A stretch of 64,000 bases of DNA from an uncultured Parabacteroides sp. (GCA_949295065.1 CASFJQ010000005.1:1-64000), one strand, 5' to 3'. Numbered from the stretch's first letter, positions 17,148 through 26,947 are shown. The notes: generated from the letters alone by a model not told the origin. Numbers and translations: made by a program.

Positions 17148-17155
17148 TATATTTG
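17148..17155 (+). promoter_or_regulatory. promoter of the cobalamin riboswitch transcript
   Basis: TATATTTG matches TAnnTTTG just before the riboswitch P1 helix. The -33 region is only GTTTT-like. Transcription should start about where the aptamer begins. Confidence 0.6.
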
Positions 17156-17159
17156 CAAC

Positions 17160-17340
17160 TGAGCATTGTTCTTTGTCCGGTTACCTCCGGATAAGATTAA
17201 AAGGGAATCAGGTGAGAATCCTGAACAGTCCCGCTGCTGTAAGCTTCAAAAAACGGAAAAGCATTCCTTATGCCACTGGTAAATATCCGGGAAGGCGCTT
17301 TATCCGGAAGTAAGTCAGAAGACCTGCAATGTTCGGTTTC
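17160..17340 (+). promoter_or_regulatory. cobalamin (B12) riboswitch
   Basis: The conserved core is plain: AAAAGGGAATCAGGTGAGAA then TCCTGAACAGTCCCGCTGCT (17199-17237), GCCACTG (17272), GGGAAGGCG (17289) and the B12 box AAGTCAGAAGACCTGC (17312-17327). The flanking GAGCATTGTTC and GCAATGTTC arms close the P1 helix. Adenosylcobalamin-type riboswitches normally switch off B12 uptake or B12-independent enzymes. The only gene downstream in the same direction is the small outer-membrane barrel at 17662, after a terminator. Confidence 0.95.
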
Positions 17341-17483
17341 AGAAGGTTTCGAGGAAAGACCTGAAGATATAAACTTCTTCGATTTAACTTTTTACAGAAA
17401 AGTTTTTATCTGAAATTATTAACTCATCCGTCTGAAACAAGCAAGTTTGATTTTTTAATTATTTTGCCATAATAATTAGGAAT

Positions 17484-17537
17484 AAAAGCACGGTTTCCGG
17501 CGGGATGAGCTCCGCAAGTAATCGTGCTTTTCTTTTT
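17484..17537 (+). terminator. intrinsic terminator after the riboswitch
   Basis: AAAAGCACG (17484-17492) pairs with CGTGCTTTT (17523-17531), with an inner GCGG/CCGC stem, followed by CTTTTTTT. It lies 145 bases after the B12 box and could be the expression platform or an end point of the leader. Confidence 0.75.
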
Positions 17538-17661
17538 TTAGCAATTTATTTATACGGAATCTCAATTTAAATATATTTATTTGTATTTGATTTATATGCT
17601 GATTGTGGAATAATACTACTGTTCCTTTTCTGCATAATTTTCACTTTAATAATATAAGAAT

Positions 17662-18264
17662 ATGAAAAAGACGTTCAGTTTAGTTTTAATCGCCCTTTTG
17701 GCAATATTTACTTTACCAGCACAAGCCCAGTTCAGACTAGGTGTAAAAGGTGGTGCAAATGTTTCGACAATACATTTCTCTAATCCTATAGAGAATTTCA
17801 ATGCTACAAACATGACAGGTTTTCATATCGGACCGATGGTTGAGTTTATGGCACCTTTTGTTGGTTTGGGTTTTGATGCTGCAGTTCTCTATTCTCAAAA
17901 AGGCATGAAAGTTTATGATGATATATACCGTACTGATTTTCTTGATATTCCTGTAAATCTTAAATGGAAATTCGGACTTCCTATTGTGAAAATCTACCTT
18001 ACAGCCGGTCCATATATCGGATTCAAACTTGGACATAATGATACATTCAACGCTTTGATTGATAATATCGGAAGCGTTGGAGAACAATTCAAGACGAAAT
18101 CTTTCGGCGCAGGCCTAAACTTTGGTGCAGGTGTAGAAGTTATCAAACATTTGCAGATTGGCTTAAACTACGGACTTGGTTTGACCGACAACTACAGTGT
18201 AGAAAAAATCGATATGAATGGTAAAAACCGTGGATGGTCTATTTCAGCAGCAGTTTTGTTCTAA
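17662..18264 (+). CDS. outer-membrane beta-barrel protein (PorT/OmpW-like)
   Basis: 200 residues with a signal peptide (1-22, AQA then Q). The mature part starts FRLGVKGGANVSTIHF and consists of alternating strands typical of the eight-stranded Bacteroidota barrels, ending in ISAAVLF with the terminal Phe needed for outer-membrane insertion. The substrate is unknown. It is the first gene after the cobalamin riboswitch (320 bases), so B12 control is possible, but a terminator intervenes and the family is not a usual riboswitch target. A hairpin terminator follows. Confidence 0.8.
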   Translation: MKKTFSLVLIALLAIFTLPAQAQFRLGVKGGANVSTIHFSNPIENFNATNMTGFHIGPMVEFMAPFVGLGFDAAVLYSQKGMKVYDDIYRTDFLDIPVNLKWKFGLPIVKIYLTAGPYIGFKLGHNDTFNALIDNIGSVGEQFKTKSFGAGLNFGAGVEVIKHLQIGLNYGLGLTDNYSVEKIDMNGKNRGWSISAAVLF

Positions 18265-18283
18265 TAATTTATAATTTGTTTCT

Positions 18284-18345
18284 AGAAGAAGTTAGGAAAT
18301 CTGCCAATTGGCTTAAAAAGATTTCTTAACTTCTTCGTTTTTATA
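18284..18345. terminator. stem-loop terminator after the barrel gene
   Basis: AGAAGAAGTTAGGAAATCT (18284-18302) pairs with AGATTTCTTAACTTCTTC (18319-18336). The loop holds the palindrome GCCAATTGGC (18303-18312). GTTTTTAT follows. Confidence 0.75.
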
Positions 18346-18385
18346 TTCATATTCATTTCAAAAAAGATTTATTAAATATATACAT

Positions 18386-20848
18386 ATGAAATATGCAGAT
18401 GTAATATTGCCTTTGCCCTTGGAAAACAGTTATACATATCATATACCTGAAGATATGGAGAAATCTGTTGTTCCTGGTTGCCGTGTAATAGTCCATTTCG
18501 GCAGGAAGAAATATTACACTGCTATTGTCATGGCTGTTCACGACAAAAAACCTGAATCCAACTATGAAACAAAAGATATTTATGCAATTCTGGATCTCAC
18601 TCCAGTGCTGCGCCGCCCTCAATTAAGATTCTGGCAATGGATAAGCGAATATTATATCTGTAAACTTGGCGATGTTTACAAAGCTGCTGTTCCCTCTGGG
18701 CTTAAACTGGAAAGTGAAACAGCCGTTTCTCTTAATGAAGATTTTCAAGCAACAGAACAACTGAGACCGGCTGAAATTACAGTCCTCGATGCTCTTTCCG
18801 GTGTGTTGAAATTAACTGTTTCAGAATTGGAAAAGAAAACTGGGCTAAGGAATGTTGTGCCCGTTATTTCGTCTCTGATGCAAAAAGAGGCAATTGTTGT
18901 AAATGAAGAAATAAGACAAGGTTTCGCACCTAAAACCCAATCTTATGTGAGATTATGCAAAGAATGGAAATCTGAAGAAAAATTACAGGAAGCTTTTGAG
19001 ATTGTAAAAAGAGCTCACAAGCAGGAAACACTTCTTTTAGCTTATATCGACCTTTCTCATTGTATGAGTGGTAACAATGAGGAAGAAATATCAAAGAAAG
19101 AGCTTCTTGAAAGAAGCAACTGTAGTTCTGCCGTTCTTGACGCTTTGATAAAGCGTGGCATTCTTAAAATATATGATAAAGAAATAAGTCGTCTGAAAAT
19201 AAAGTATCATCATCTTCTGCCTCTTAATCCGCTTAGTGAGGCTCAGAAAAAGGCATATGATGAAATTATGGATATCTACAGAGAAAAGAATGTTTCTCTT
19301 CTCTACGGTGTAACTTCAAGCGGCAAGACTGAAATATACATACATCTTATCAGAGATGTTCTTGAACTTGGAAAACAAGTGTTGTATATGCTTCCTGAAA
19401 TAGCTATTACAACACAAATTACAGAAAGATTATCCAAACTTTTTGGAGATAAGCTACTGGTTTATCACTCCAAATTTTCAGATAACGAACGTGTTGAAGT
19501 ATGGAACACTCTGCTAAGAGATTCCGGACCGAGAGTGATTCTTGGTGTAAGGTCCTCTCTGTTTCTCCCGTTCAGTAATCTGGGACTTGTAATTGTTGAT
19601 GAAGAACATGAGAATACATATAAACAACAAGATCCTGCACCACGATATAACGCCCGAAATGCTGCTATAGTCCTTGCGGGAATGCATGGCGCGAAAACTC
19701 TGCTAGGCTCTGCCACACCTTCAATTGAGTCGTATTTCAATGCTTCGTGCGGAAAATTCGGCCTTGTTGAATTGACACAAAGATTCGGGAATTGTCTTCT
19801 TCCGGAAATTATCCCGGTAAATACCCGCGAGTTGAAAAGGAAAAAGATTATGAAAGATTCCCTGTTTTCTCCATTATTGATTGAGAAAATAAAATCTGCT
19901 CTGAGCAATGGTGAGCAAGTCATACTTTTCCAGAACAGACGCGGTTTTGCTCCAGTTGTAGAATGCAAAAGTTGTGGATGGACACCTAAATGCAATAATT
20001 GTGATGTAAGCCTTACATATCATAAAAGGCTTAATCATCTTTCATGCCATTATTGCGGATACACTTACCAGCTACCGAATCAATGTCCGGAATGTCAATC
20101 TACTGAATTCAAAATGATGGGCTTCGGAACAGAAAAAGTGGAAGAAGAAATCTCTACTCTATTCCCTGAAGCTAAAGTAGCAAGAATGGATTTTGACACA
20201 GCCCGCACGAGAGCTGCCTACGAACGTATAATTGACGATTTCGAAAAAGGGAAAAATAATATACTAATCGGAACACAAATGTTGTCGAAAGGACTGGATT
20301 TTGGCAATGTTTCAGTTGTAGGTATTCTTAATGCGGACAGTTTGATGAATTTTCCGGATTTCCGTGCTCATGAACGTGCATTCCAGCTAATGCTTCAGGT
20401 CAGCGGTCGTGCCGGCAGAAGAGACAAACAAGGTATAGTTATCCTGCAGACAGGACAACCGGAGCATCCTCTAATCAAAATGGTCCAGCGTTTTGCCTAC
20501 AAGGAAATGTTTTCTCTTCAACTTTCGGAAAGGAGTATGTTTCACTATCCACCATACCACAGACTGATTAATCTTGTTTTGAGATGTAAAAATGAAAGTA
20601 TTCTGCAAGAATTATCACGTATTTATGCCGATAAACTGAGAAAGCCTTTCGGAGACAGAGTTCTTGGTCCTGTAACTCCTCCTGTAACATTTGTGCAAAC
20701 ATTGCATATAAGGAAGATTGTTCTCAAAATTGAATCTTCAGCAGCCATCATTCCTGTACGTAATATCTTAGAACAAGTTCATAATGAAATGACAAGTATA
20801 AATCAATTCAAACAAATTATCATGCATTATGATGTTGATCCGGTTTGA
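18386..20848 (+). CDS. priA: primosomal protein N' (replication restart helicase)
   Basis: 820 residues. PriA reloads the replication fork helicase at stalled forks. The N-terminal 3' DNA-binding domain begins YADVILPLPLENSYTYHIP. The helicase core has Walker A GVTSSGKTEIY, DEEH in IVDEEHENTYKQQD, and GSATPS. The zinc-binding block CKSCGWTPKCNNCDVSLTYH and CHYCG, CPECQ carries eight Cys. GFGTEKVEEE, SKGLDFGNV and QVSGRAGRRD are helicase motifs IV-VI. All parts are intact. Single gene, convergent with the SIMPL gene across a terminator. Confidence 0.96.
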   Translation: MKYADVILPLPLENSYTYHIPEDMEKSVVPGCRVIVHFGRKKYYTAIVMAVHDKKPESNYETKDIYAILDLTPVLRRPQLRFWQWISEYYICKLGDVYKAAVPSGLKLESETAVSLNEDFQATEQLRPAEITVLDALSGVLKLTVSELEKKTGLRNVVPVISSLMQKEAIVVNEEIRQGFAPKTQSYVRLCKEWKSEEKLQEAFEIVKRAHKQETLLLAYIDLSHCMSGNNEEEISKKELLERSNCSSAVLDALIKRGILKIYDKEISRLKIKYHHLLPLNPLSEAQKKAYDEIMDIYREKNVSLLYGVTSSGKTEIYIHLIRDVLELGKQVLYMLPEIAITTQITERLSKLFGDKLLVYHSKFSDNERVEVWNTLLRDSGPRVILGVRSSLFLPFSNLGLVIVDEEHENTYKQQDPAPRYNARNAAIVLAGMHGAKTLLGSATPSIESYFNASCGKFGLVELTQRFGNCLLPEIIPVNTRELKRKKIMKDSLFSPLLIEKIKSALSNGEQVILFQNRRGFAPVVECKSCGWTPKCNNCDVSLTYHKRLNHLSCHYCGYTYQLPNQCPECQSTEFKMMGFGTEKVEEEISTLFPEAKVARMDFDTARTRAAYERIIDDFEKGKNNILIGTQMLSKGLDFGNVSVVGILNADSLMNFPDFRAHERAFQLMLQVSGRAGRRDKQGIVILQTGQPEHPLIKMVQRFAYKEMFSLQLSERSMFHYPPYHRLINLVLRCKNESILQELSRIYADKLRKPFGDRVLGPVTPPVTFVQTLHIRKIVLKIESSAAIIPVRNILEQVHNEMTSINQFKQIIMHYDVDPV

Positions 20849-20956
20849 TATATTATTAATATAAAACTTATATCACAAATAGACCGCCTCAATGCTTCAT
20901 AAATTCTTACAGTTATAGACTAAATTTCAATCAACCTGCTCAGTGCTTAAAAGACA

Positions 20957-20995
20957 AAAGAGGCTATCTCAATTTTATCTTGAAACAGCCTCTTT
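20957..20995. terminator. bidirectional terminator between priA and the SIMPL gene
   Basis: AAAGAGGCT (20957-20965) pairs with AGCCTCTTT (20987-20995) with T- and A-runs on each side, between convergent genes. Confidence 0.8.
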
Positions 20996-21047
20996 ATTAT
21001 GCATATACAAATCTTTAAATCTTTGCTGAATTACAACTTATTTGTAT

Positions 21048-21746
21048 TCAATCCTCCAACGCATAGTTCACAGTCGTTACAACTCGCACACGCTTCAAAT
21101 ATGGAGTTGTAGCATCTTCATCAACAATTGAGAATTGTCCCTGGTTTGCTTGCATTATCTTTCCTAGTTTACTATCTGAATCTTTAGCAAATTTCTCGGC
21201 TGCCTGGCGTGCGTTTTTGGTTGCTTCCTCTATCATCTGAGGTTTAATGTCGTTAAGACTTGTATATTCATAACGGACAACATGCTGATAATCGCCGCTA
21301 ACAATAGCTATACCTTTTTTCAGGAATTCACCTTGTTCGGTAATTAGTTTACGGACAACATCAACTTTTGATGAAGTAACAGTTACTATTGTTGTAACAT
21401 TATAACGATATTGCGAAGGTGTACTAGAATATCGTTCTGCTTTCATATCTATAATTTCGGGAGCATTCAAATTGATTTCTGAATCTTCTATTCCTTTACT
21501 TTTAAGATATTCTACTATTATTTCATTTGAGTTCTTTATATCATTATACAATGCAGATAAATCATTTCCTATATTCTTGTAAACAAGTGGCCATGTGACT
21601 TTATCAGCGGTCACAACCTTTTCTGAAAGCCCCTTGACATTTACTGTCCTATTTTTATCTGCAAAAGAGCTCAATCCTTTATCTACAAAATAACCCGAAG
21701 CAACTATACCCAAGGCTATAATAAATGATTCTTTAATAAAATTTGC
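21048..21746 (-). CDS. SIMPL-domain (DUF541) protein
   Basis: 232 residues from MANFIKESF; that Met is preceded by a purine-rich GAAGGGAG stretch and begins the hydrophobic anchor (FIIALGIVASGYF), whereas an in-frame Met 14 codons upstream would place charged residues ahead of it. The SIMPL domain (about 35-230) starts RTVNVKGLSEKVVTADKVTW and contains the repeated beta-alpha pattern of the DUF541 family. Family members are periplasmic and of uncertain role; some relate to oxidative stress or interact with kinases. The gene is alone on the minus strand between two terminators. Confidence 0.85.
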   Translation of the reverse strand, partial: ANFIKESFIIALGIVASGYFVDKGLSSFADKNRTVNVKGLSEKVVTADKVTWPLVYKNIGNDLSALYNDIKNSNEIIVEYLKSKGIEDSEINLNAPEIIDMKAERYSSTPSQYRYNVTTIVTVTSSKVDVVRKLITEQGEFLKKGIAIVSGDYQHVVRYEYTSLNDIKPQMIEEATKNARQAAEKFAKDSDSKLGKIMQANQGQFSIVDEDATTPYLKRVRVVTTVNYALED

Positions 21747-21866
21747 CATAGAAACACACTCCCTTCTATTTAAGTATAAAATATACAATTAAAATCCTGA
21801 ATAAAAAACATTTATATCAATATTAGTTCTACGGCAATATTAGAACATTTAAGCATATAAAACAAC

Positions 21867-21914
21867 AAAAGCACCAAATTTTGTATATCGTTAATACAAA
21901 ACTTGGTGCTTTTA
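21867..21914 (-). terminator. terminator of pfkA
   Basis: AAAAGCACCAA at 21867 faces TTGGTGCTTTT ending at 21913. The extended arms AATTTTGTAT and ATACAAAACT lengthen the stem to about 18 bp. On the minus strand it follows the pfkA stop by 28 bases. Confidence 0.85.
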
Positions 21915-21941
21915 TTTTTTATTGAATTTCTAAAACTCAAA

Positions 21942-22919
21942 TTAAATAGAAGAAATACGTAATGCGTTCAACAAATCCCTATTGATAGGCTTATCATTTT
22001 TTATGGCTTTTGAGAACGGGACATTTACAATCTGGTCATTCTGAACACCAATCATAACATTACGCTGGCCATCAAGCAAAGCATCGACAGCTGCAACGCC
22101 CATTCTAGTTGCCAAAATTCTATCTTGAGCTGTTGGAGAACCTCCGCGCTGCAAGTGACCAAGGATGGAAACACGCACGTCAAACTGAGGATATTCATTT
22201 TTTACACGTTCAGCAACACCCATGGCACCACCGGTAACTTCACTTTCTGCAACTAGAACTATACTACTGTTCTTTGACTTACGGAAACCTGTTTCAATCA
22301 TTTCAGCCAATTGGTCTTTTTCCAATGATATTTCAGGAATTATAGCAGCTTCCGCACCTGAAGCTATGGCACCATTCAAGGCAAGGAAACCTGCGTCACG
22401 ACCCATAACTTCTATGAAGAACAATCGTTCGTGCGAAGTAGCCGTATCACGTATTTTATCCACGCATTCCATGATTGTATTCAAAGCTGTGTCATAACCA
22501 ATTGTCACATCTGTTCCATACAAATCATTGTCGATTGTTCCCGGCAGACCTACAATAGGCATATTATATTCTTCTGCAAAAATGCGGGCACCTGTCAGAG
22601 AACCGTCGCCACCAATTACAACCAAAGAATCTATTTCATGTTCAACAAGCTTGTCATATGCTTGCTTACGTCCTTCTGGTGTTTTAAACTCAGCACAACG
22701 GGCAGTTTTCAGAATAGTACCCCCACGCTGTATTATATTACTTACGTTCTGTGTTTTAAATTCTTCGATTTCATCAGTGATCATTCCTTTATAACCACGA
22801 TAAATTCCCTTTACACGCAAACCGTTGAAAATTGCAGCACGCGTCACGGCGCGAATCGCAGCATTCATACCTGGAGCATCACCTCCTGATGTTAAAATTC
22901 CGACACATTTAATAGCCAT
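21942..22919 (-). CDS. pfkA: ATP-dependent 6-phosphofructokinase
   Basis: 325 residues, the usual length of bacterial PFK-1. [14 protein letters not shown] (11-24) and GGDGSLTGA (103-111) bind ATP; Gly in GGDGS rather than Asp marks the ATP-using type, not the pyrophosphate type. TIDND (128-132) carries the catalytic Asp130. It phosphorylates fructose 6-phosphate in glycolysis. A promoter candidate, TATTTTTG on the minus strand (22947-22954), lies 27 bases upstream. ispH is upstream on the same strand, 95 bases away. Confidence 0.95.
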   Translation of the reverse strand: MAIKCVGILTSGGDAPGMNAAIRAVTRAAIFNGLRVKGIYRGYKGMITDEIEEFKTQNVSNIIQRGGTILKTARCAEFKTPEGRKQAYDKLVEHEIDSLVVIGGDGSLTGARIFAEEYNMPIVGLPGTIDNDLYGTDVTIGYDTALNTIMECVDKIRDTATSHERLFFIEVMGRDAGFLALNGAIASGAEAAIIPEISLEKDQLAEMIETGFRKSKNSSIVLVAESEVTGGAMGVAERVKNEYPQFDVRVSILGHLQRGGSPTAQDRILATRMGVAAVDALLDGQRNVMIGVQNDQIVNVPFSKAIKNDKPINRDLLNALRISSI

Positions 22920-22946
22920 GATACTATTTATTTAATTTAACCGTAG

Positions 22947-22954
22947 CAAAAATA
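22947..22954 (-). promoter_or_regulatory. promoter candidate of pfkA
   Basis: Reads TATTTTTG on the minus strand, matching TAnnTTTG. No good -33 box is visible. Confidence 0.45.
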
Positions 22955-23014
22955 CGAATAATTCGATTAGATATAACTATAACGGAGAAAATTCACAAAA
23001 AAATAATAACTCTG

Positions 23015-23902
23015 TCATATGATTTCACCTCCATTCAACTCCACCACTCTGTTAGCTACCTTTTCCATCAGCCATTTCGGAGTGGAAGTAGCTCCACATA
23101 CGCCAACTGTACCAATATTTTCAGGTAAAGGTTCAGTTATCTCGCTTGCATCAGAAATAAACATACTATTCAGATTTGCTTTTCTGCATTCATCAAAAAG
23201 CATTTTTCCATTTGAACTTTTTTTCCCTGCGACAAAATATATCCAGTCATGCGCCTTTGCGAATTTCTGAATATTAGGCAAACGATTTGCAACCTGACGG
23301 CAAATCGTATCATAATATTTAAATGAGACTCCAGGATTTATCCGTCTTTCAATCTCTGAAACTATGTTTCGGAAACCATCCAACGATTTGGTTGTCTGTG
23401 AAAACAAAGCAATAGGTCTGGAAAAATCTATCTTCTCCAAATCTTCTGATTTTTCAACAACAATGGCATTTCCATCAGTCTGGCCAACCAATCCGTTAAC
23501 TTCGGCATGTCCTTTCTTCCCATATATAACAAGCTGTACACCTTCAAAATCAGATTCTTGATAACAACGGTGAATCTTTTTCTGAAGCTGCAACACAACC
23601 GGACAAGTTGCATCTACGATTGTGATATTATTCTTTTGGGCAGTTTCATATGTTGACGGCGGTTCACCATGAGCACGGAGCAATACTTTTTTGCCTTCCA
23701 ATCTGGCAAACTCATCATGTTCAATTGTGCGTAGTCCCATTGATTCCAGGCGTTCAACCTCAAGGCTGTTATGAACAATATCACCAAGGCAATACAATAT
23801 ATCCGTATTTTTTAATTCACGTTCAGCACTGCTAATAGCATTTACAACTCCGAAACAGAATCCAGAACCTTTGTCAATCTCTACCTTCACGTTATCAGTC
23901 AT
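23015..23902 (-). CDS. ispH: 4-hydroxy-3-methylbut-2-enyl diphosphate reductase
   Basis: 295 residues, last step of the MEP isoprenoid pathway, giving IPP and DMAPP. The three cluster cysteines are Cys16 in GFCFGV, Cys100 in ATCPVV and Cys201 in [10 protein letters not shown]. The catalytic Glu region and the [18 protein letters not shown] motifs are intact. It begins eight bases inside the end of cmk, so it is translationally coupled to it. The isoprenoid made here feeds the polyprenyl synthase encoded at 30385. Confidence 0.95.
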   Translation of the reverse strand: MTDNVKVEIDKGSGFCFGVVNAISSAERELKNTDILYCLGDIVHNSLEVERLESMGLRTIEHDEFARLEGKKVLLRAHGEPPSTYETAQKNNITIVDATCPVVLQLQKKIHRCYQESDFEGVQLVIYGKKGHAEVNGLVGQTDGNAIVVEKSEDLEKIDFSRPIALFSQTTKSLDGFRNIVSEIERRINPGVSFKYYDTICRQVANRLPNIQKFAKAHDWIYFVAGKKSSNGKMLFDECRKANLNSMFISDASEITEPLPENIGTVGVCGATSTPKWLMEKVANRVVELNGGEII

Positions 23903-24584
23903 TTATTTTATTTTTCACCTGCTGCAACAGCCAAGCTTTCTGTTCGGCAATTGTCATATTTGAATTATCAAGAACTATAGCGTCCGGAGCCTGACGCAAA
24001 GGACTTTCGGAACGTGTTGAATCAAGATAATCCCTTTTCTTTACATTTTCCAGAACTTCTTCATATGAGGCATTCTCACCTTTTGCTACGAGTTCATCAA
24101 CTCGTCTGCGTGCTCTAACCTCAGGAGAAGCCGTAACAAAGAGCTTTAATTCGGCATCTGGAAACACAACTGTTCCAATATCTCTGCCATCCATTACTAT
24201 CCCCTTCTCCTTTCCCATTTCCTGCTGTTGCGCCACCATTGCTTTACGAACGAAACCAAGTGCAGCTATCAGACTTACGCTATCCGCTACTTGCATACCT
24301 CTAATTTCGCGTTCAACATTAACACCGTTAAGGTATGTATCCGGACGGCCTGTTTCAGCATTGAATTTGAAAGTTATATGGATTTTATCCATATCTGAAG
24401 CTAAAGCCTTTTCATCAATAACTCCATCTTTAATAAAACCATGCTGTAAAGAATAATATGTTACGGCACGATACATTGCTCCGGTATCTATATAAATATA
24501 ACCAATCTCACGTGCCAAATCTTTAGCCATTGTACTTTTCCCGCTAGAAGAATGACCGTCAATTGCTATAACAATCTTTTTCAT
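23895..24584 (-). CDS. cmk: cytidylate kinase
   Basis: 229 residues from [17 protein letters not shown]; an upstream in-frame Met adds 21 residues without similarity. The P-loop GHSSSGKST is at 10-18, [14 protein letters not shown] binds CMP, and [15 protein letters not shown] and the ARRRVDEL lid are present. It converts (d)CMP to (d)CDP. It sits between porQ (73 bases upstream) and ispH (overlap of eight bases) in one minus-strand operon, an order conserved in Bacteroidales as I recall. Confidence 0.95.
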   Translation of the reverse strand: MKKIVIAIDGHSSSGKSTMAKDLAREIGYIYIDTGAMYRAVTYYSLQHGFIKDGVIDEKALASDMDKIHITFKFNAETGRPDTYLNGVNVEREIRGMQVADSVSLIAALGFVRKAMVAQQQEMGKEKGIVMDGRDIGTVVFPDAELKLFVTASPEVRARRRVDELVAKGENASYEEVLENVKKRDYLDSTRSESPLRQAPDAIVLDNSNMTIAEQKAWLLQQVKNKIND

Positions 24585-24656
24585 GCTGTATATTTTTATT
24601 TTTTTGATTTCTATTTTTAATTGGTATATGACTGTTGAACTAGCCATAACAAATTA

Positions 24657-25667
24657 TCATTGCCATTCACCCAAAGTCACATTCAATGTCACCATCAAAG
24701 ACAAAGCAGAAGGATGATATTGTGCAACTGATGCTCCGACGTCAAACCTTTTAATACGTACTCCCGCACCAGCAGAGAAACCGGACAATCCTGAACCTCC
24801 ACCACTCAACTTCATATCAATCCTTGTTTTTGGATTAAACCCAATACCTACCCAGAAATTATCAGAAGGAACATAGTCAACTCCAAAAACCAGATGTTTG
24901 AACAAGTTCTGTGCAAAACCTGATTTCTCATCATCTGACGTACTAGTATTAACAGCGTCAATCTTCCATTTGTTCAGATACATTGCCGTAACTGAAAAAC
25001 GAAGCGGAAGATTTCGCATTTGCTTAGAAATACCAGCTTGAATATCCCATGGCATACGCTGACGCTCGTCATTATATGGCTTTAATTGTGCTCCGATATT
25101 TTTAAGTACAAAACCGAAAGAAAACAAGTCCTCAGAATTATAATAACTCAAACCTGCATCTACGCCAAGACCTAAAGAAGTATAATCAGCCATCGTTGAA
25201 TACAAAAACTTCAATGACAAACCGCCACGCCAACGTTCGCTCAAATCATAAGAAAACAATCCGTGAATACTGATATCTTTAGCCGAAACAGAACCAAGGG
25301 AAACATTTTCAGAATTATACTCATCTATTTTCCCATAACTGAAAAAGCTGGCTCCAACTGCCCACGCTCCTTTGTCCTTAAAAGCTTTTGCAAACATGGC
25401 ACTACCTACATTTATATCTGAAATATAATTCATATAATTCAGATTAATCATTCCGTCCATTTCACCTCCAAGCAATCCAGGATTATGAAAAGCCAATGAA
25501 GGATCACGCTCGATTAAAGATACAGTATTGCCACCCAAAGCATTTGCTCTGGAAGAAGTAGGAATCCTAAGAAATGAATAAGCCTCATTTCCTGTTTGAG
25601 AATATGCATTATTCACAAACACCAAACCTATCAAACAGATTATAAAAATATATCTACTTAGTCTCAT
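24657..25667 (-). CDS. porQ: PorQ-like type IX secretion system protein
   Basis: 336 residues with a signal peptide (1-23, AYS then Q). The start of the mature protein, AYSFLRIPTSSRANALGGNTV, matches the PorV/PorQ branch of FadL-like barrels; the rest is beta-strands (GVGFNPKTRIDMKLSGG and similar). PorQ is an outer-membrane protein linked with type IX secretion and its operon place before cmk is conserved. Other T9SS genes are not in this window, and many Bacteroidales keep porQ without a full system, so the role here is uncertain. A good promoter lies at 25684. Confidence 0.85.
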   Translation of the reverse strand: MRLSRYIFIICLIGLVFVNNAYSQTGNEAYSFLRIPTSSRANALGGNTVSLIERDPSLAFHNPGLLGGEMDGMINLNYMNYISDINVGSAMFAKAFKDKGAWAVGASFFSYGKIDEYNSENVSLGSVSAKDISIHGLFSYDLSERWRGGLSLKFLYSTMADYTSLGLGVDAGLSYYNSEDLFSFGFVLKNIGAQLKPYNDERQRMPWDIQAGISKQMRNLPLRFSVTAMYLNKWKIDAVNTSTSDDEKSGFAQNLFKHLVFGVDYVPSDNFWVGIGFNPKTRIDMKLSGGGSGLSGFSAGAGVRIKRFDVGASVAQYHPSALSLMVTLNVTLGEWQ

Positions 25668-25683
25668 ACTATAATAAACGGAA

Positions 25684-25691
25684 CAAAGATA
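25684..25691 (-). promoter_or_regulatory. promoter of the porQ-cmk-ispH operon
   Basis: Reads TATCTTTG on the minus strand, a perfect TAnnTTTG, 17 bases before the porQ start codon, so the 5' UTR would be very short. A -33 TTTA lies about 19 bases further. Confidence 0.6.
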
Positions 25692-25930
25692 CTTATATTT
25701 TATGTGTTGATAAATTTAGAAATAGAGATTATAATCTTAATTTAACCCAAAACGGCCATTAGGTTGTATTGAGCCGTTTATTAAGAAAAAAACATGGGAA
25801 GTTTCAGAGAAAAGCTGCCTGTATTTCCAGAAAAACATAAGCAGCTTTTCTTCAACATCATGAATCACATCATTCGTTTGTTTATTAAAGAGATAGCAGT
25901 GTTGTGAAACTAATCATCGTAAACTTCCAG

Positions 25931-25984
25931 TATATATAGAAGAAGCTCAAAATATATATAGATGTATGCGCAAATATATATAGA
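25931..25984. repeat. array 5: three TATATATAGA units at exact 22-bp pitch
   Basis: TATATATAGA occurs at 25931-25940, 25953-25962 and 25975-25984. The last two units extend to TATATATAGATGTAT. The core TATATATA is palindromic. The 22-bp pitch matches arrays 1, 3 and 4. Confidence 0.75.
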
Positions 25985-26241
25985 TGTATTTCACCACAGG
26001 TCCGAACCTATATTTCGAACAGTTATCATAAGCTGTTCAAGTTTAGCAGGACACAACATATAGGAATAAAAAAGGGTTATATGATATTACAACATATTGA
26101 TATATCCAAGCTCAAAAAAAGGATGCATAATTCACAAAACCAAGAAACTATAATTACGGATAGCTTTGTGAAATATACATCCAAGATTGTAAAAACTATA
26201 TATCTATTACTTAATCAACAGATAACAATAGAATATATTGC

Positions 26242-26715
26242 TTAATCGTCCGTATCAATATCTATAGGGAGCTGACGTTTGAATGATTCCTTAAAAGAAA
26301 TCAAGGTTTCTGTCCTTGCCAAACCAAGCGGCTGCAATTTATTATGAATTATACTCAACAAATGCTGATTGCTTTTTGCATAAATCTTAATAAACAAATC
26401 ATACTGACCAGTTGTATAGTGGCATTCAACAACCTCAGGAATTTCCTTCAAAGCTTCAATTACATCAGTAAATTGCCCCGGAGATTTAAGATACAAACCC
26501 ATATATGCACAAGTTTCATATCCTACTTTAGTGTTGTCTACAATGAACTCGGAACCTTTGATAACGCCCAAGTTCGTTAGCTTTTGTATTCTTTGATGAA
26601 TTGCAGCTCCTGATACATTACACTCCCTTGCTACTTCCAAAAATGGCATACGAGCATTTCCTACTATAAGTTTCAAGATCTTTTCGTCTAATTCATCCAA
26701 TTGATGATGTGCCAT
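26242..26715 (-). CDS. Lrp/AsnC-family transcriptional regulator
   Basis: 157 residues from MAHHQLDELDEKILKLI; a longer in-frame start would begin inside the promoter. The winged helix-turn-helix (about 6-65, with VSGAAIHQRIQKLTNLGVIK) is followed by the RAM ligand-binding domain (70-150, including YDLFIKIYAKSNQHLLSII). Such proteins form octamers and sense amino acids. The ligand and targets cannot be told. A -7 box TATATTTG on the minus strand (26761-26768) lies 46 bases upstream. No neighbouring amino-acid operon. Confidence 0.9.
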   Translation of the reverse strand: MAHHQLDELDEKILKLIVGNARMPFLEVARECNVSGAAIHQRIQKLTNLGVIKGSEFIVDNTKVGYETCAYMGLYLKSPGQFTDVIEALKEIPEVVECHYTTGQYDLFIKIYAKSNQHLLSIIHNKLQPLGLARTETLISFKESFKRQLPIDIDTDD

Positions 26716-26760
26716 AAATATAATATTTGTACGTAATACGTTAATTCTTACAATTTGATA

Positions 26761-26768
26761 CAAATATA
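26761..26768 (-). promoter_or_regulatory. promoter of the lrp-like gene
   Basis: TATATTTG on the minus strand matches TAnnTTTG, 46 bases before the chosen start codon, and supports that start. Confidence 0.5.
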
Positions 26769-26919
26769 GTGAGATTTACAGAAAATAACTCCAATACATA
26801 AAAAATAATTTAGTATTGTAAGTTAATTATAAATACACTCTACAAAATATCAATAAAAAAAGATTCGACCAATAATCGACAAAGGAGGTTAATAATATAT
26901 ATGTGTCTAAAACAAAAAA

Positions 26920-26947
26920 CCCCACATCCTATGGTTAGAATGTGGGG
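26920..26947 (-). terminator. terminator of the exbB/exbD operon
   Basis: CCCCACAT and ATGTGGGG form an 8-bp perfect stem with a 12-base loop. On the minus strand it is followed by GGTTTTTTG-type U-rich sequence, 22 bases after the last exbD stop. Confidence 0.9.

Larger units (their letters stand above)
25668..26241. other. 570-base intergenic region
   Basis: No gene is visible. It holds the porQ promoter, a hairpin AGAAAAGCTGC/GCAGCTTTTCT (25808-25851), the 22-bp array 5 (25931-25984), and a palindrome GAACAG...CTGTTC (about 26017-26038). The rest is AT-rich without clear signals. Confidence 0.6.
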
